Assembly: GCA_021502835.1 (NCBI GenBank)
Contig: JAKFGP010000033.1
Location: forward strand, 248,001-312,000
DNA from: Streptomyces thinghirensis
GTDB lineage: Bacteria > Actinomycetota > Actinomycetia > Streptomycetales > Streptomycetaceae
Reading direction: 5' to 3'
Length of the DNA: 64,000 nucleotides
Shown: piece by piece, positions 11,344-21,663 of the stretch
How the letters are laid out: the number at the start of each line of letters is the position of its first letter
Position numbering within the stretch: position 1 is the stretch's first letter
Position numbers and translations under genes: made by a program
The notes under the pieces: generated by a model
The model's database searches: none
Told to the model about the DNA's origin: nothing
The model's input: only the letters and a program-made list of their open reading frames with translations

Positions 11344-12771
11344 CCTTCTCCTCGGTGCCTTTCGACTTCCAGGGCAAGCACGTCACCGTCGCCGGCCTCG
11401 GCGTCTCCGGCGTCCCGGCCGCCAAGGTCCTGCACGGCCTCGGCGCGCGCGTGACCGTCGTCAACGACGGCGACGACGAGCGCGCGCGGGCGCAGGCGGC
11501 CGAGCTGGAGGCGCTCGGCGTCCCCGTGCGCCTCGGCGACGGGGACACGCTGCCCGACGGCACCGAGCTGATCGTCACCGCGCCCGGCTGGAAGCCCACC
11601 AAGCCGCTGTTCACGGCCGCCGGGGAGGCCGGCGTCCCCGTCTGGGGCGACGTAGAACTGGCCTGGCGCCTGCGCGGCCGGGACGGCCGGAAAGCCGCAC
11701 CCTGGCTCGCGGTCACCGGCACCAACGGCAAGACCACCACCGTCCAGATGCTCGCGTCGATCCTGAAGGCGGCCGGCCTGCGCACCGCCGCCGTCGGCAA
11801 CATCGGCGTCTCCCTGCTGGACGCGGTCACCGGCGAGACGGAGTACGACGTCCTGGCCGTGGAGCTGTCCAGCTACCAGCTCCACTGGGCACCCTCCCTG
11901 CGCGCCCACTCGGCCACCGTCCTCAACCTCGCCCCCGACCACCTCGACTGGCACGGCTCCATGGAGGCGTACGCCGCCGACAAGGGCCGCGTCTACGAGG
12001 GCAATCAGGTCGCCTGCGTCCACAAGCGTCGCCGACAAGGCGACCGAGGACCTGGTCCGCGAGGCCGACGTCGAGGAGGGCTGCCGGGCGATCGGCTTCA
12101 CCCTCGGCACTCCGGCGCCGGGTCAACTCGGCGTCGTGGAGGGCATCCTGGTCGACCGCGCCTTCGTCGAGGACCGGCAGAAGAACGCCAGGAACTCGCC
12201 GAGGTCTCCGACGTCAACCCGCCGGCGCCGCACAACATCGCCAACGCCCTTGCCGCCGCCGCCCTCGGCCGTGCCTTCGGCGTCCCCGCCGCGGCCGTGC
12301 GCGACGGGCTGCAGGCTTTCACGCCCGACGCCCACCGCATCGCGCATGTGGCCGACGTCGAAGGTGTGGCGTACGTGGACGACTCCAAGGCCACCAACAC
12401 CCACGCCACCGAGGCATCCTTGGCGGCGTACGAGTCGATCGTCTGGATCGCCGGCGGGCTAGCCAAGGGCGCGACCTTCGACGAGCTGGTCACGGGAGCG
12501 GCGAAGCGCCTGCGCGGTGCCGTCCTCATCAGGCGCCGACCGCGCCCTGATCCGCGAAGCCCTGGCGCGACACGCCCCCGAAGTACCCGTGGTCGACCTC
12601 GACCGGACCGACACTGGTGCGATGCTCCAGGCCGTCCGGGAGGCCCAGCGACTCGCCCGGCCCGGCGACACGGTGCTGCTGGCCCCGGCCTGTGCCTCCA
12701 TGGATATGTTCACCAACTACAACAAGCGCGGTGACGCGTTCGCGGAGGCCGTTCGCGAACTCGGCGCCTGA
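11325..12771 (+). CDS. murD: UDP-MurNAc-L-Ala:D-Glu ligase MurD (left copy)
   Basis: Cytoplasmic ligase adding D-Glu to UDP-MurNAc-L-Ala. ATG 11325 ([20 protein letters not shown]) overlaps mraY; GTG 11340 is an alternative. The N-terminal Rossmann segment [20 protein letters not shown] is followed by the ATP loop [17 protein letters not shown] (11716), [20 protein letters not shown], and a C-terminal ADP/substrate domain ending AVRELGA at 12771. About 480 residues. The N-terminal two thirds are open; frameshifts lie near 12027, 12190 and 12530. Confidence 0.93.
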
Positions 12772-12847
12772 CCCGGCCGCCTCCTGCGCCGGGCGACCTC
12801 GGGAGGACGCGTGGGACGGTCCATGCCGACGTACAGCGGAGGCAGCG

Positions 12848-14217
12848 ATGCCTGGTAATCCCCAGAGCCGTACCGGACGTCCGCCCGTGCAGCGGGCCGC
12901 CGAACGACCCCGGCGCCGAGGCCGCCGCACGAGAATTCCGTGCTCCGCCTGTACCTGCGTCTGCGCCGCGCCTGGGACCGGCCGCTGACCGCGTACTACC
13001 TGATCTTCGGCGGCGGCGCGCTGATCACCGTGCTCGGCCTGGTGATGGTCTACTCGGCCTCCCAGATCACCGCGCTCCAGCTCTCGCTGCCCGGCTCGTA
13101 CTTCTTCCGCAAGCAGGCCCTCGCGGCGCTGATCGGCGCCGGACTGCTCGTGGCCGCCATGAAGATGCCGGTGAAGCTGCACCGGGCGCTGGCCTACCCG
13201 ATCCTCGCCGGTGCCGTCTTCCTGATGATCCTGGTGCAGGTGCCTGGGATAGGGATGGCGGTCAACGGCAACCAGAACTGGATCGCGCTGGGCGGCTCCT
13301 TCCAGATCCAGCCCAGCGAGTTCGGCAAGCTGGCCCTGGTGCTGTGGGGCGCGGACCTGCTGGCCCGCAAGCAGGACAAGAGACTGCTGACCCAGTGGAA
13401 GCACATGCTGGTGCCCTTTGGTGCCGGCCGCCTTCATGCTGCTCGGGCTCATCATGCTCGGCGGCGACATGGGTACGGCGATCATCCTGACGGCGATCCT
13501 GTTCGGCCTGCTGTGGCTGGCGGGCGCGCCCACGCGGCTGTTCGCCGGTGTGCTGTCGATCGCCGTGCTGCTCGGTTTCATCCTCATCAAGACCAGCCCC
13601 AACCGCATGGCCAGGCTGAACTGCATCGGCGCCACCGACCCGGGCCCCGGCGACTCCTGCTGGCAGGCGGTGCACGGCATCTACGCCCTGGCCTCGGGCG
13701 GACTGTTCGGTTCCGGGCTCGGTGCGAGTGTGGAGAAATGGGGCCAACTCCCGAAGCGCACACCGACTTCATCTTCGCCGTCACCGGTGAGGAACTGGGC
13801 CTGGCGGGGACGCTGTCGGTGCTCGCCCTCTTCGCGGCTCCTAGGCTATGCGGGTATCCGCGTGGCCGGACGCACGGAGGACCTTCGTGAGGTATGCCGC
13901 GGGAGGCGTGACCACCTGGATCACGGCCCAGGCCGTGATCAACATCGGTGCGGTCCTCGGGCTGCTGCCGATCGCCGGTGTTCCCCTCCCGCTGTTCTCC
14001 TACGGGGGTTCCGCCCTGTTGCCGACCATGTTCGCCATCGGACTGCTCATCGCCTTCGCCCGCGACGAGCCCGGTGCGCGGGCGGCGCTCGCGCTGCGGC
14101 AACCTCGCTTCGCGAGAAATCAGGGGACCGGGGAGCACCGGGTCCAAGCGGACCCCACGGAGTTGGAACACGATGCGACGGCGCGCCTCGGCGGCGCGTT
14201 CGTCCGGAGAGCGGTAA
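12848..14217 (+). CDS. ftsW: FtsW, SEDS-family septal glycosyltransferase (left copy)
   Basis: Polytopic membrane glycosyltransferase polymerising lipid II at the septum, paired with FtsI. ATG 12848 ([16 protein letters not shown]) follows an AGCGGAGGCAGCG ribosome site. SEDS landmarks: [10 protein letters not shown] and [16 protein letters not shown] at the first helix, [14 protein letters not shown] (13308), [18 protein letters not shown] (13695), [19 protein letters not shown] and [15 protein letters not shown] (13985). It ends [13 protein letters not shown] at TAA 14217; the right arm reads TGA there. About 455 residues. Frameshifts lie near 12940, 13420, 13755, 13840, 13885 and 14105. 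Confidence 0.92.
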
Positions 14218-14222
14218 TTTCG

Positions 14223-15318
14223 GTGCATGTCGTACTCGCCGGCGGAGGAACCGCGGGCCACATCGAGCCCGCGCTCGCCCTCGCGGACGCCCTGCGCAGG
14301 CGGGATCCGACCGTGGGGATCACGGCCCTGGGCACGGAACGCGGCCTCGAGACCCGCCTCGTACCCGAGCGCGGGTACGAACTGGCGCTGATCCCGGCCG
14401 TACCGCTGCCGCGCAAGCCCACCCCCGAGCTGATCACCGTCCCGGGCCGGCTGCGCGGCACCATCAAGGCGGCCGAGCAGATCCTGGAGCGCACCGAGGC
14501 GGACGCCGTGGCCGGCTTCGGCGGCTACGTCGCGTTGCCCGCCTGCCTCGCGGCCGAGCGGCTCGGCGTGCCGATCGTCGTCCACGAGGCCAACGCCCGG
14601 CCCGGCCTGGCCAACAAGATCGGCTCGCGGTACGCCGCGCAGGTCGCCGTCTCGACACCCGACAGCAAGCTGCGCAACTCCCGCTACATCGGCATCCCGC
14701 TGCGCCGCTCCATCGCCACGCTGGACCGGGCCGCCGCCCGCCCCGAGGCCCGCGCGATGTTCGGGCTCGACCCCAACCTGCCCACGCTGCTGGTCACCGG
14801 TGGCTCTGCAGGGCGCTCCGCCGCCTCAACCAGGTGGTCCAGCAGGTCGCGCCCTGGCTCCAGCAGGCGAGCATCCAGATCCTGCACGCGGTCGGGCCCA
14901 AGAACGAACTGCCGCAGGTGCACAGATGCCGGGGATGCCCCCGTACATCCCGGTAAGTTACCTGGACCGGATGGACCTCGCGTACGCCGCGGCCGACATG
15001 ATGCTCTGCCGCGCGGGCGCGATGACCGTCGCCGAACTCTCCGCCGTCGGGCTCCCGGCCGCTTACGTCCCGCTGCCCATCGGCAACGGCGAACAGCGGC
15101 TCAACGCGCAGCCGGTGGTCAAGGCCGGCGGCGGACTGCTGGTCGACGACGCGGAACCGACGCCCGAGTGGCTGCAGCACAACGTCCTCCCCGTGCTCGC
15201 CGACCCGCACCGGCTGTACGAGATGTCCGGCGCCGCCGCCGAGTTCGGCCGCCGGGACGCCGACGACCTCCTCGTCGGCATGGTGTACGAGGCGATCGCC
15301 GCCCGTGCGCACCGCTAG
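14223..15318 (+). CDS. murG: MurG, lipid II-forming GlcNAc transferase (left copy)
   Basis: Peripheral membrane glycosyltransferase converting lipid I to lipid II. GTG 14223 starts [19 protein letters not shown], with the G-rich loop typical of MurG, only 5 bases after the ftsW stop. The C-terminal donor-site region reads [20 protein letters not shown], then [20 protein letters not shown]. It ends [11 protein letters not shown] at 15318; about 364 residues. Frameshifts lie near 14810 (the [11 protein letters not shown] loop) and 14925. The N-terminal half is fully open. Confidence 0.94.
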
Positions 15319-15343
15319 TCAGGGATGACGGGAGGCAGGGGGC

Positions 15344-16139
15344 GTGGCCGGACCGAGCACCGCCGAGCGCGGTGAACGCCAGCAGGAGTCGTCCGGCCCG
15401 CCCCGTGCGCGCCGGTTCGGCCCGCCCCGTCTTCGTACGATCATCATCCTGATCGTCGCTCTCGTGCTCGTGGCGGGCGGGACCGTCTAGCTCCTCTACG
15501 GCTCGAACTGGACGCGGGTGGAACGCGTGTCGGTCTCCGGTACTCGCGTACTGACGCCCGCTCAGGTGCAGCGAGGCGGCCGACGTGCCCGTCGGGGACC
15601 CGCTGATATCCGTGGACACCGAGGCAGTCGAGGCGCGGCTGCGCCGGAAATTGTCCCGTATCGACGAAGTCGGTGTGGAACGCTCCTGGCCGCACGGAAT
15701 CGACCTGAAGGTGACGGAGCGCACTCCGGTTCTGACTGTGCAAAAGGGCCGAAAGTTCGTCGAAGTGGACGATGAAGGCGTCCGTTTCGCCACGGTTTCC
15801 CGGGCCCCGAAAGGCGTTCCCGAGCTGGAATTGAAGCCTGCCCGGTCGGCTCCGCCGCGGCGAGCCTGCGCCGCTTCGACGAGGACCGCCTGGTGCGGGA
15901 GGCGGTGCGGGTGGCCGGCCGCCTCCCGGCCGCGGTCGCCCGGGACACACGGGCCGTCAAGGTCCGTTCCTCTGACGACATCTCACTGGAGTTGAGCGGC
16001 GACCGGACCGTGGCGTGGGGGAGCGGTGAGCAGGGGGGTGCGGAGAGCGCGAGCGCTCACCGCGCTGATGAAAGCGGCGCCCGATGCGCGGCACTTCGAC
16101 GTGAGCGTCCCCGCCGCCCCCGCGTCATCGAGGAGTTGA
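15344..16139 (+). CDS. ftsQ: FtsQ cell division protein (left copy, broken)
   Basis: Bitopic divisome scaffold protein. Start GTG 15344 ([14 protein letters not shown]) with GGGAGGCAGGG just upstream. Cytoplasmic tail, one membrane helix ([16 protein letters not shown]), then a POTRA-type domain ([18 protein letters not shown]) and a beta domain. Codon 15488-15490 is TAG where the right arm reads TGG (Trp). Frameshifts lie near 15570, 15845 and 16035. The right-arm copy (50035-50829) is a complete 264-codon frame, so the damage here is best explained as sequence error. Confidence 0.93.
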
Positions 16140-16255
16140 CGGGTATATTGGCAGGCCAGCACCCTGGTTGGGCAGCGCTACGGCTGATCACATAGGGTGA
16201 AAAGAAAAACGGGAGGTTCGGCGTGTTCGTTGAACGTGCGCCACTTGTCGACTTA

Positions 16256-16320
16256 GTGTCCTGTTCAGAAGACTTCAAGGAACAGACACACTGGTAACCC
16301 TAAACTTCACCGTTGGGGTT
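16256..16320 (+). promoter_or_regulatory. ftsZ upstream control region: GACAC pentamers and 25-base dyad (left copy)
   Basis: Within the 286-base ftsQ-ftsZ gap there are GTGTC (16256-16260) and GACAC (16285-16289), then AACCCTAA (16296-16303) and TTGGGGTT (16313-16320). In the right arm the dyad is perfect: AACCCTAA, 9 bases, TTAGGGTT. GACAC is the core recognised by the sporulation regulator WhiA in Streptomyces, and ftsZ is a known target of that pathway. Assignment of these particular pentamers to WhiA is inference. Confidence 0.5.
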
Positions 16321-16425
16321 CGGGTCGGCGCTACGGACCGTCCCATTCGGCATCAGTCGCCGGGTCGCGGGGCACAGTGCCCCGGCGATTCGACGGCACG
16401 TAACTCGAGGCGAGAGGCCTTCGAC

Positions 16426-17626
16426 GTGGCAGCACCGCAGAACTACCTCGCAGTCATCAAAGTCATCGGTGTCGGCGGCGGTGGTGTCAATGCCATCAAC
16501 CGGATGATCGAGGTCGGTCTCAAGGGCGTCGAGTTCATCGCCATCAACACCGACGCGCAAGCTCTGTTGATGAGCGACGCCGACGTCAAGCTCGACGTCG
16601 GCCGCGAACTCACCCGCGGACTCGGCGCCGGAGCCAACCCGGCCGTCGGCCGCAAGGCCGCCGAGGACCACCGCGAGGAGATCGAGGAGGTCCTCAAGGG
16701 GGCCGACATGGTCTTCGTGACAGCCGGAGGCGGCGGCACCGGCGCCGGCGGCGCGCCCGTCGTGGCCAACATCGCCCGCTCGCTCGGCGCCCTCACCATC
16801 GGCGTGGTCACCCGCCCGTTCACCTTCGAGGGACGGCGCCGGGCCAACCAGGCCGAGGACGGCATCGCCGAGCTCCCGAAAAGGTCGACACCCTCATCGT
16901 CATCCCCAACGACCGGCTGCTGTCCATTTCGGACCGCCAGGTCAGCGTGCTCGACGCGTTCAAGTCCGCCGACCAGGTCCTGCTCTCCGGTGTCCAGGGC
17001 ATCACCGACCTCATCACCACGCCCGGCCTGATCAACCTCGACTTCGCCGACGTGAAGTCGGTCATGTCGAGGCCGGTTCGGCCCTCATGGGCATCGGCTC
17101 GGCCCGCGGCGACGACCGCCGGTGGCCGCCGCCGAGATGGCGATCTCCTCGCCGCTGCTGGAGGCGTCCATCGACGGCGCCCGGGGCGTGCTGCTCTCCA
17201 TCTCCGGCGGCTCCGATCTCGGCCTGTTCGAGATCAACGAGGCCGCCCAGCTGGTCGGCGAGGCCGCCCACCCGAGGCCAACATCATCTTCGGCGCGGTC
17301 ATCGACGACGCCCTGGGCGACGAGGTCCGGGTCACCGTGATCGCGGCCGGCTTCGACGGGGGCCAGCCGCCGTCAAGCAGCGCGACAACGTCCTCGGCTC
17401 CTCCACCTCGGGCAAGCGCGAGGAGCCCACCCCGGCACGGCAGACCGAGAGCCGTCCGTCCTTCGGCTCGCTCGGCAGCGTCAAGCCGAAGGAGGAACCA
17501 GAGCCAGCGCCCGCGCAGGAGCCGGTCAGCGACCTGCCGCCGGTCTCCCCGCCGCCGGTCCCGCCGTCGAGGACCTACTCGGACAGCGCGGCCGAGGAAC
17601 TGGACGTGCCGGACTTCCTGAAGTGA
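16426..17626 (+). CDS. ftsZ: FtsZ tubulin-like division GTPase (left copy)
   Basis: Cytoplasmic GTPase forming the Z-ring or sporulation ladders. GTG 16426 begins [20 protein letters not shown]. The tubulin signature near residue 105 reads GGGTGAGG here and GGGTGTGG in the right arm. Also visible: [15 protein letters not shown] and [18 protein letters not shown] (T7-loop region), then a Pro/Glu-rich linker. The C-terminal tail DVPDFLK, at TGA 17626, is the conserved partner-binding peptide. About 400 residues. Frameshifts lie near 16875, 17065, 17120, 17270, 17370 and 17545. The stop overlaps the pgeF start. Confidence 0.95.
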
Positions 17627-18353
17627 TAGGACAGCGCGACGCCGTGAACGGCGCGCACTTCGGCTTCACCGACAGGTGGGGCGGAGTGAGCGCCGTTCCG
17701 TACGAGGAGCTCAACCTCGGCGGCGCGGTCGGCGACGACCCCGGCGCCGTGACGGCTAACCGGGAGGTGGCGGCCAAGTCGCTGGGCGTCGACCCGGCCC
17801 GGGTGGTCTGGATGAACCAGGTGCACGGGGCCGACGTCGCCGAGGTCGACGGACCCTGGGGGAGACCGCCCGGCCCCGCGGGTCGACGCGGTCGTCACCG
17901 CCGAACGCGGCCTCGCCCTCGCCGTCCTCACCGCCGACTGCGTGCCCGTCCTGCTCGCCGACCCCGTCGCCGGCGTCGCCGCCGCGGCTCACGCGGGCCG
18001 GCCCGGCCTGGTCGCCGGGGTCGTCCCCGCCGCCGTACAGGCCATGACCGCACTCGGCGCGGACCCCGCCCGGATCATCGCCCGCACCGGACCCGCCGTG
18101 TGCGGCCGGTGATTATGAGATGCCCGAGGAGATGCGCGCCGAGGTGGCCGCCGTCGAACCGGCGGCGTACGCGGTGACGAGCTGGGGCACACCGGCGGTC
18201 GACGTGGGCGCCGGAGTGCACGCGCAGCTCGAACGCCTCGGGGTGCGCGACCGGGCGCAGTCGCCGGTGTGCACCCGGGAGTCGAAGGACCACTTCTCGT
18301 ACCGACGCGACCGCACCACCGGGCGGCTCGCGGGCTATGTCTGGCTGGACTGA
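17623..18353 (+). CDS. pgeF: PgeF/YfiH-family peptidoglycan editing factor, purine nucleoside phosphorylase-like (left copy)
   Basis: Family members are copper or zinc oxidoreductases and nucleoside phosphorylases, linked in E. coli to correcting wrong residues in peptidoglycan precursors. GTG 17623 overlaps the ftsZ stop (GTGA). Family segments: [18 protein letters not shown] with a metal-ligand His, the [12 protein letters not shown] segment with a ligand Cys, [15 protein letters not shown] with a second His, and a [11 protein letters not shown] motif (garbled at 18110). It ends GYVWLD at 18353. About 242 residues. Frameshifts lie near 17865 and 18110. Confidence 0.9.
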
Positions 18354-18359
18354 TGGGGC

Positions 18360-19066
18360 ATGACGGACCGTGGCAGGAACTCGCCGAGAACCTGGCGAAA
18401 GTGGAAGAGGCATCGCCGCGGCGTGCGAGGCCGCAGGCCGCCGCCGCGACGAGGTGACCCTCATCGTGGTCACCAAGACCTACCCGGCGGACGATGTGCA
18501 GATTCTCGAACTCGGTGTGCGTCACGTCGCAGAGAACCGCGACCGGGACGCGGCACCCAAGGCCGCCCATGCTCGGATCTGCCGCTTTCGTGGCATTTCG
18601 TCGGGCAGTTGCAGACCAACAAGGTGCGGTCCGTGGTCGGTTACGCGCATGTCGTGCAGTCGGTCGACCGGGCCAGGCTCGTCACGGCCCTGTCGAAGGA
18701 GGCCGTGCGGGCCGGGCGCGAGGTGGGCTGCCCTCCTCCAGGTCGCGCTCGACGCAGGGGAGAACGCGCGTGACCGCGTGGCGCCTCGCCCGCGGAATCG
18801 AGAGTTGGCCGACCTGGTCGCCCGGTCGAGGGGCTGCGGCTCGACGGACTGATGACCGTGGCCCCGCTCACCGGCGAGTACGCGGGACGCCAAGAGGCGG
18901 CGTTCGAGCACCTCATGGATTTGTCGACCTACGTGCGCCGAGCCCATCCGGCTGCGAACATGGTCTCCGCAGGGATGAGTGCGGACCTCGAACAGGCCGT
19001 GGCCGCCGGGCGACACATGTGCGCGTCGGTACTGCGGTACTCGGAGTCCGACCCAGGCTCGGGTAA
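18360..19066 (+). CDS. yggS: YggS/YlmE-family pyridoxal phosphate-binding protein (left copy)
   Basis: Single-domain alanine-racemase-fold protein that binds pyridoxal phosphate and helps its homeostasis; no enzymatic activity is established. ATG 18360 (MTDRxQELAENLAKVEE) lies 6 bases after the pgeF stop. The PLP lysine is in LIVVTKTYPADD; QTNKVRSVVGYAHVVQSVDR, LMTVAPLTGEYAGR, MVSAGMSADLEQAVAAG and a terminal LGVRPRLG at TAA 19066 follow. About 238 residues. Several frameshifts lie between 18410 and 19010. Confidence 0.9.
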
Positions 19067-19100
19067 CGTCGCCAAGAAGTCGGACCACAGCAGAAAATAT

Positions 19101-19133
19101 GGTCATTACCGCCGAAGGCGGACTGCAATGACC
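19101..19133 (+). promoter_or_regulatory. Hairpin in the yggS-sepF interval (left copy)
   Basis: GGTCATT ... AATGACC enclose an inner CGCC-GAA-GGCG stem. In the right arm the loop is GAAA, giving CGCC-GAAA-GGCG, a GNRA-type tetraloop. It begins 35 bases after yggS and ends 63 bases before the sepF start. It may be a sepF leader structure or a partial terminator. Confidence 0.45.
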
Positions 19134-19195
19134 TCGTGGATCGCAGGCAATTGGCAGTCGTCGGCCGATCCACCACAGAGCGGAGGACTCAGAGC

Positions 19196-19835
19196 ATGGC
19201 CGGCGCGATGCGCAAGATGGCGGTCTACCTCGGCCTCCTGGAGGACGATGGGTACGACGGCCGGGGGTTCGACCCCATGACGACTTCGAACCGGAACTGG
19301 ACCCGGAGCCCGAGCGGGACCACCGGCGGCACGAACCGGCGCACCAGTCGCATGGTTCGCATCAGCCTCTAAGGGACGAAGAGGTACGAGTCGTACAACC
19401 GCCCGCCCGCGCGAGCCGGTGCCCCGGGACGCTTCGCCCGCGGCGGAATCGGGTCGCCCGGCGCGGTATCGCGCCCGTGGCATCCATCACACAAGAACGC
19501 GCAAGCCTGGAAAGAGCGCACCGGTCATCATGCCCAAGGTCGTGTCCGAACGAGAGCCCTACCGGATCACCACGCTTCACCCCCGGACCTACAGCGAGGC
19601 CCGTACCATCGGGGAACACTTCCGTGAGGGTACGCCGGTGATCATGAATCTCACTGAGATGGATGACACAGATGCGAAGCGACTTGTCGACTTTGCAGCC
19701 GGTTTGGTGTTTGGTCTTCACGGCAGTATCGAGCGGGTGACGCAGAAGGTGTTCCTGCTGTCTCCTGCTAACGTCGATGTCACGGCGGAGGACAAGGCCC
19801 GCATCGCAGAGGGCGGGTTCTTCAACCAGAGCTGA
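19196..19835 (+). CDS. sepF: SepF, FtsZ membrane anchor (left copy)
   Basis: Cytoplasmic protein that tethers and bundles FtsZ at the membrane. ATG 19196 ([20 protein letters not shown]) has GCGGAGGACTC upstream. The N-terminal amphipathic helix is followed by an acidic and Arg-rich linker. The globular SepF domain contains [40 protein letters not shown] and [20 protein letters not shown], ending AEGGFFNQS at 19835. About 213 residues. Frameshifts lie near 19277 and 19420; the globular domain is open. Confidence 0.95.
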
Positions 19836-19913
19836 GACGCACCACCGGTACAGAGCAAGAACGCGGATCCGACAACGGGTCCGGAGATGGTCAGGGAGAG
19901 GGAAGCACAGGTC

Positions 19914-20198
19914 ATGAGCGTGGTCCTGGATGTCGTCTACACCGCGCTGATGTGCTTCCTCATCGTGCTCATCTTCCGGTTGGTCATGGACTACGTCTTC
20001 CAGTTCGCCCGCTCGTGGCAACCCGGCAAGGCGATGGTGGTCGTTCTGGAGGCCACCTACACTGTCACCGATCCACCGTTGAAGCTTCTGCGGCGGTTCA
20101 TTCCGCCGCTGCGTCTCGGGGGCGTGGCGCTCGACCTGTCCTTCTTCGTACTGATGATCATCGTCCACATCCTGATCTCGATCGTGAGCCGGCTGTGA
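19914..20198 (+). CDS. YggT/YlmG-family membrane protein (left copy, intact)
   Basis: A 94-residue integral membrane protein with two hydrophobic segments (VYTALMCFLIVLIFRLVMDY and LDLSFFVLMIIVHILISIV) around a basic loop (DPPLKLLRRFIPPLRLGG), the YggT/YlmG pattern. The family sits next to sepF and divIVA in Gram-positives and is linked to division; its biochemical role is unclear. An in-frame GTG/ATG upstream would extend it, but ATG 19914 (MSVVLDVVY) is preceded by an AGGGAGAGGGAAG ribosome site. It is one of the few genes undamaged in both arms. Confidence 0.92.
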   Translation: MSVVLDVVYTALMCFLIVLIFRLVMDYVFQFARSWQPGKAMVVVLEATYTVTDPPLKLLRRFIPPLRLGGVALDLSFFVLMIIVHILISIVSRL

Positions 20199-20253
20199 TC
20201 GATGTGAGAGATTCGGGCTTGCCGAATGCCGACGACAACGTTGAGGTGAAGAG

Positions 20254-21450
20254 ATGCCGTTGACCCCCGAGGACGTGCGGAACAAGCAGTTCACGACCGT
20301 CCGCCTCCGAGAAGGCTATGACGAGGACGAGGTCGATGCCTTCCTCGACGAGGTCGAAGCCGAACTGACCCGACTGCTCCGCGAGAACGAGGACCTGCGC
20401 GCCAAACTGGCCGCGGCGACGCGCGCGGCTGCGCAGAATCGGCAGAACATGCGCAAAGCCCCCGGAACCGCCGCAGGACCAGCAGCAACAACAGCAGCAG
20501 CACCAGCAGCAGCAGCACCAGCAGCAGCACCCTCAGCAGGGGGCATGCCGCAGCAGGGCATGCGAGGTCCCGGCGCTCCGGTGCCCGCCGGCATATCGGG
20601 CCCGCCGCAGCAGCAGAGTGGGTGGCCCCATGGGTGGCCCGCCCCAGCTGCCCAGCGGTGCTCCGCAGCTGCCCGCCGGTCCCGGCGGGCAGGGTGGCCC
20701 GCAGGGTCCCGGCCCGATGGGTCAGGTCCCGGGCCGATGGGCTAGGGTGGCCACGGCCCGATGCAGGCCAGATGGGCTCTGGTCCGATGGGTGGCCCCAT
20801 GGGCGGCCCGCAGGGTCCCAGTGGCCCCGGCATCCCCGATCAGGGCGGCCCCGGCGGCGACAGCGCCGCCCGTGTCCTCTCGCTGGCCCAGCAGACCGCC
20901 GACCAGGCGATCGCCGAGGCTCGTTCCGAGGCCAACAAGATCGTCGGCGAGGCGCGTTCGCGTGCCGAGGGTCTGGAGCGGGACGCCCGTGCCAAGGCCG
21001 ACGCCCTGGAGCGGGACGCGCAGGAGAAGCACCGCGTCGCGATGGGCTCCCTGGGTCCGCCCGCGCCACGCTGGAGCGCAAGGTCGAGGACCTGCGCGGC
21101 TTCGAGCGCGAGTACCGGACGCGGCTGAAGTCGTACCGAGTCGCAGCTGCGTCAAGCTGGAGACCCAGGCGGACGACTCGCTCGCCCCGCGGCGTACGCC
21201 CGCCACGGCGCCCCTGCCGCCGCCCCCGGCGCCCTCGATGGCTCCGGCCGGCGCGAGTGCGCCGTCGTACGGCGGCAACCAGTCGATGGGCAGCGGACCG
21301 AGCCGGAACGGTCCGTCCTACGGCGGTCAGCAGCAGATGTCGCCGGCGATGACCCAGCCGATGGCTCCGGTCCGGCCGCAGGGGCCGTCGCCGATGGGAC
21401 AGGCGCCCTCGCCGATGCGCGGGTTCCTGATCGACGAGGACGACAACTGA
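20254..21450 (+). CDS. divIVA: DivIVA/Wag31 polar growth determinant (left copy)
   Basis: Coiled-coil scaffold that marks hyphal tips and directs polar wall growth in actinomycetes. ATG 20254 ([20 protein letters not shown]) opens the conserved lipid-binding N-domain, followed by a first coiled coil ([20 protein letters not shown]). A Gln-rich then Gly/Pro/Met-rich linker (20450-20850) comes next, then a second coiled coil ([20 protein letters not shown] onward), and a C-terminal [20 protein letters not shown]. It ends EDDN at 21450. About 395 residues. The repetitive linker is badly frameshifted, and TAG occurs at 20743-20745. Confidence 0.94.
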
Positions 21451-21487
21451 CGAACGGTAGTACGGCGTAGCCGTCGGCAAACGTTCA

Positions 21488-21526
21488 GGGCGGGCCCCGG
21501 GTTTCTGACCCGGGGCCCGCCCTTTG
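21488..21526 (+). terminator. divIVA terminator hairpin (left copy)
   Basis: GGGCGGGCCCCGGGT (21488-21502), a 5-base loop, then ACCCGGGGCCCGCCC (21508-21522), followed by TTTG. The perfect 15-base stem is present in the right arm at 44634-44668. It ends the dcw transcript 37 bases after divIVA. Confidence 0.85.
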
Positions 21527-21624
21527 TCGTGCGCGGTGTCGGGTGCGGGGCGTCGGTGGCCGGGGTGGGGGTGCGCGGCCCGTCTCCGGCGGGGTGCAGC
21601 CCGCAACTGCGGTGGATGACGAGA

Positions 21625-21652
21625 GGCCCGGTCTCCTCCAGGAGACCGGGCC
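21625..21652 (-). terminator. ileS terminator hairpin (left copy)
   Basis: GGCCCGGTCTCC (21625-21636), a 4-base loop, GGAGACCGGGCC (21641-21652), lying 12 bases before the ileS stop codon boundary at 21664 on the minus strand. In the right arm the stem is a perfect 16 bases. Together with the divIVA hairpin it separates two convergent transcripts. Confidence 0.8.
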
Positions 21653-21663
21653 CTCGCGGTCAG

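Noticed and set aside
20480..20540. CAG-rich repeats as a possible CRISPR or microsatellite element.
   Set aside because: They encode the Gln-rich linker of DivIVA; there are no spaced direct repeats with unique spacers.
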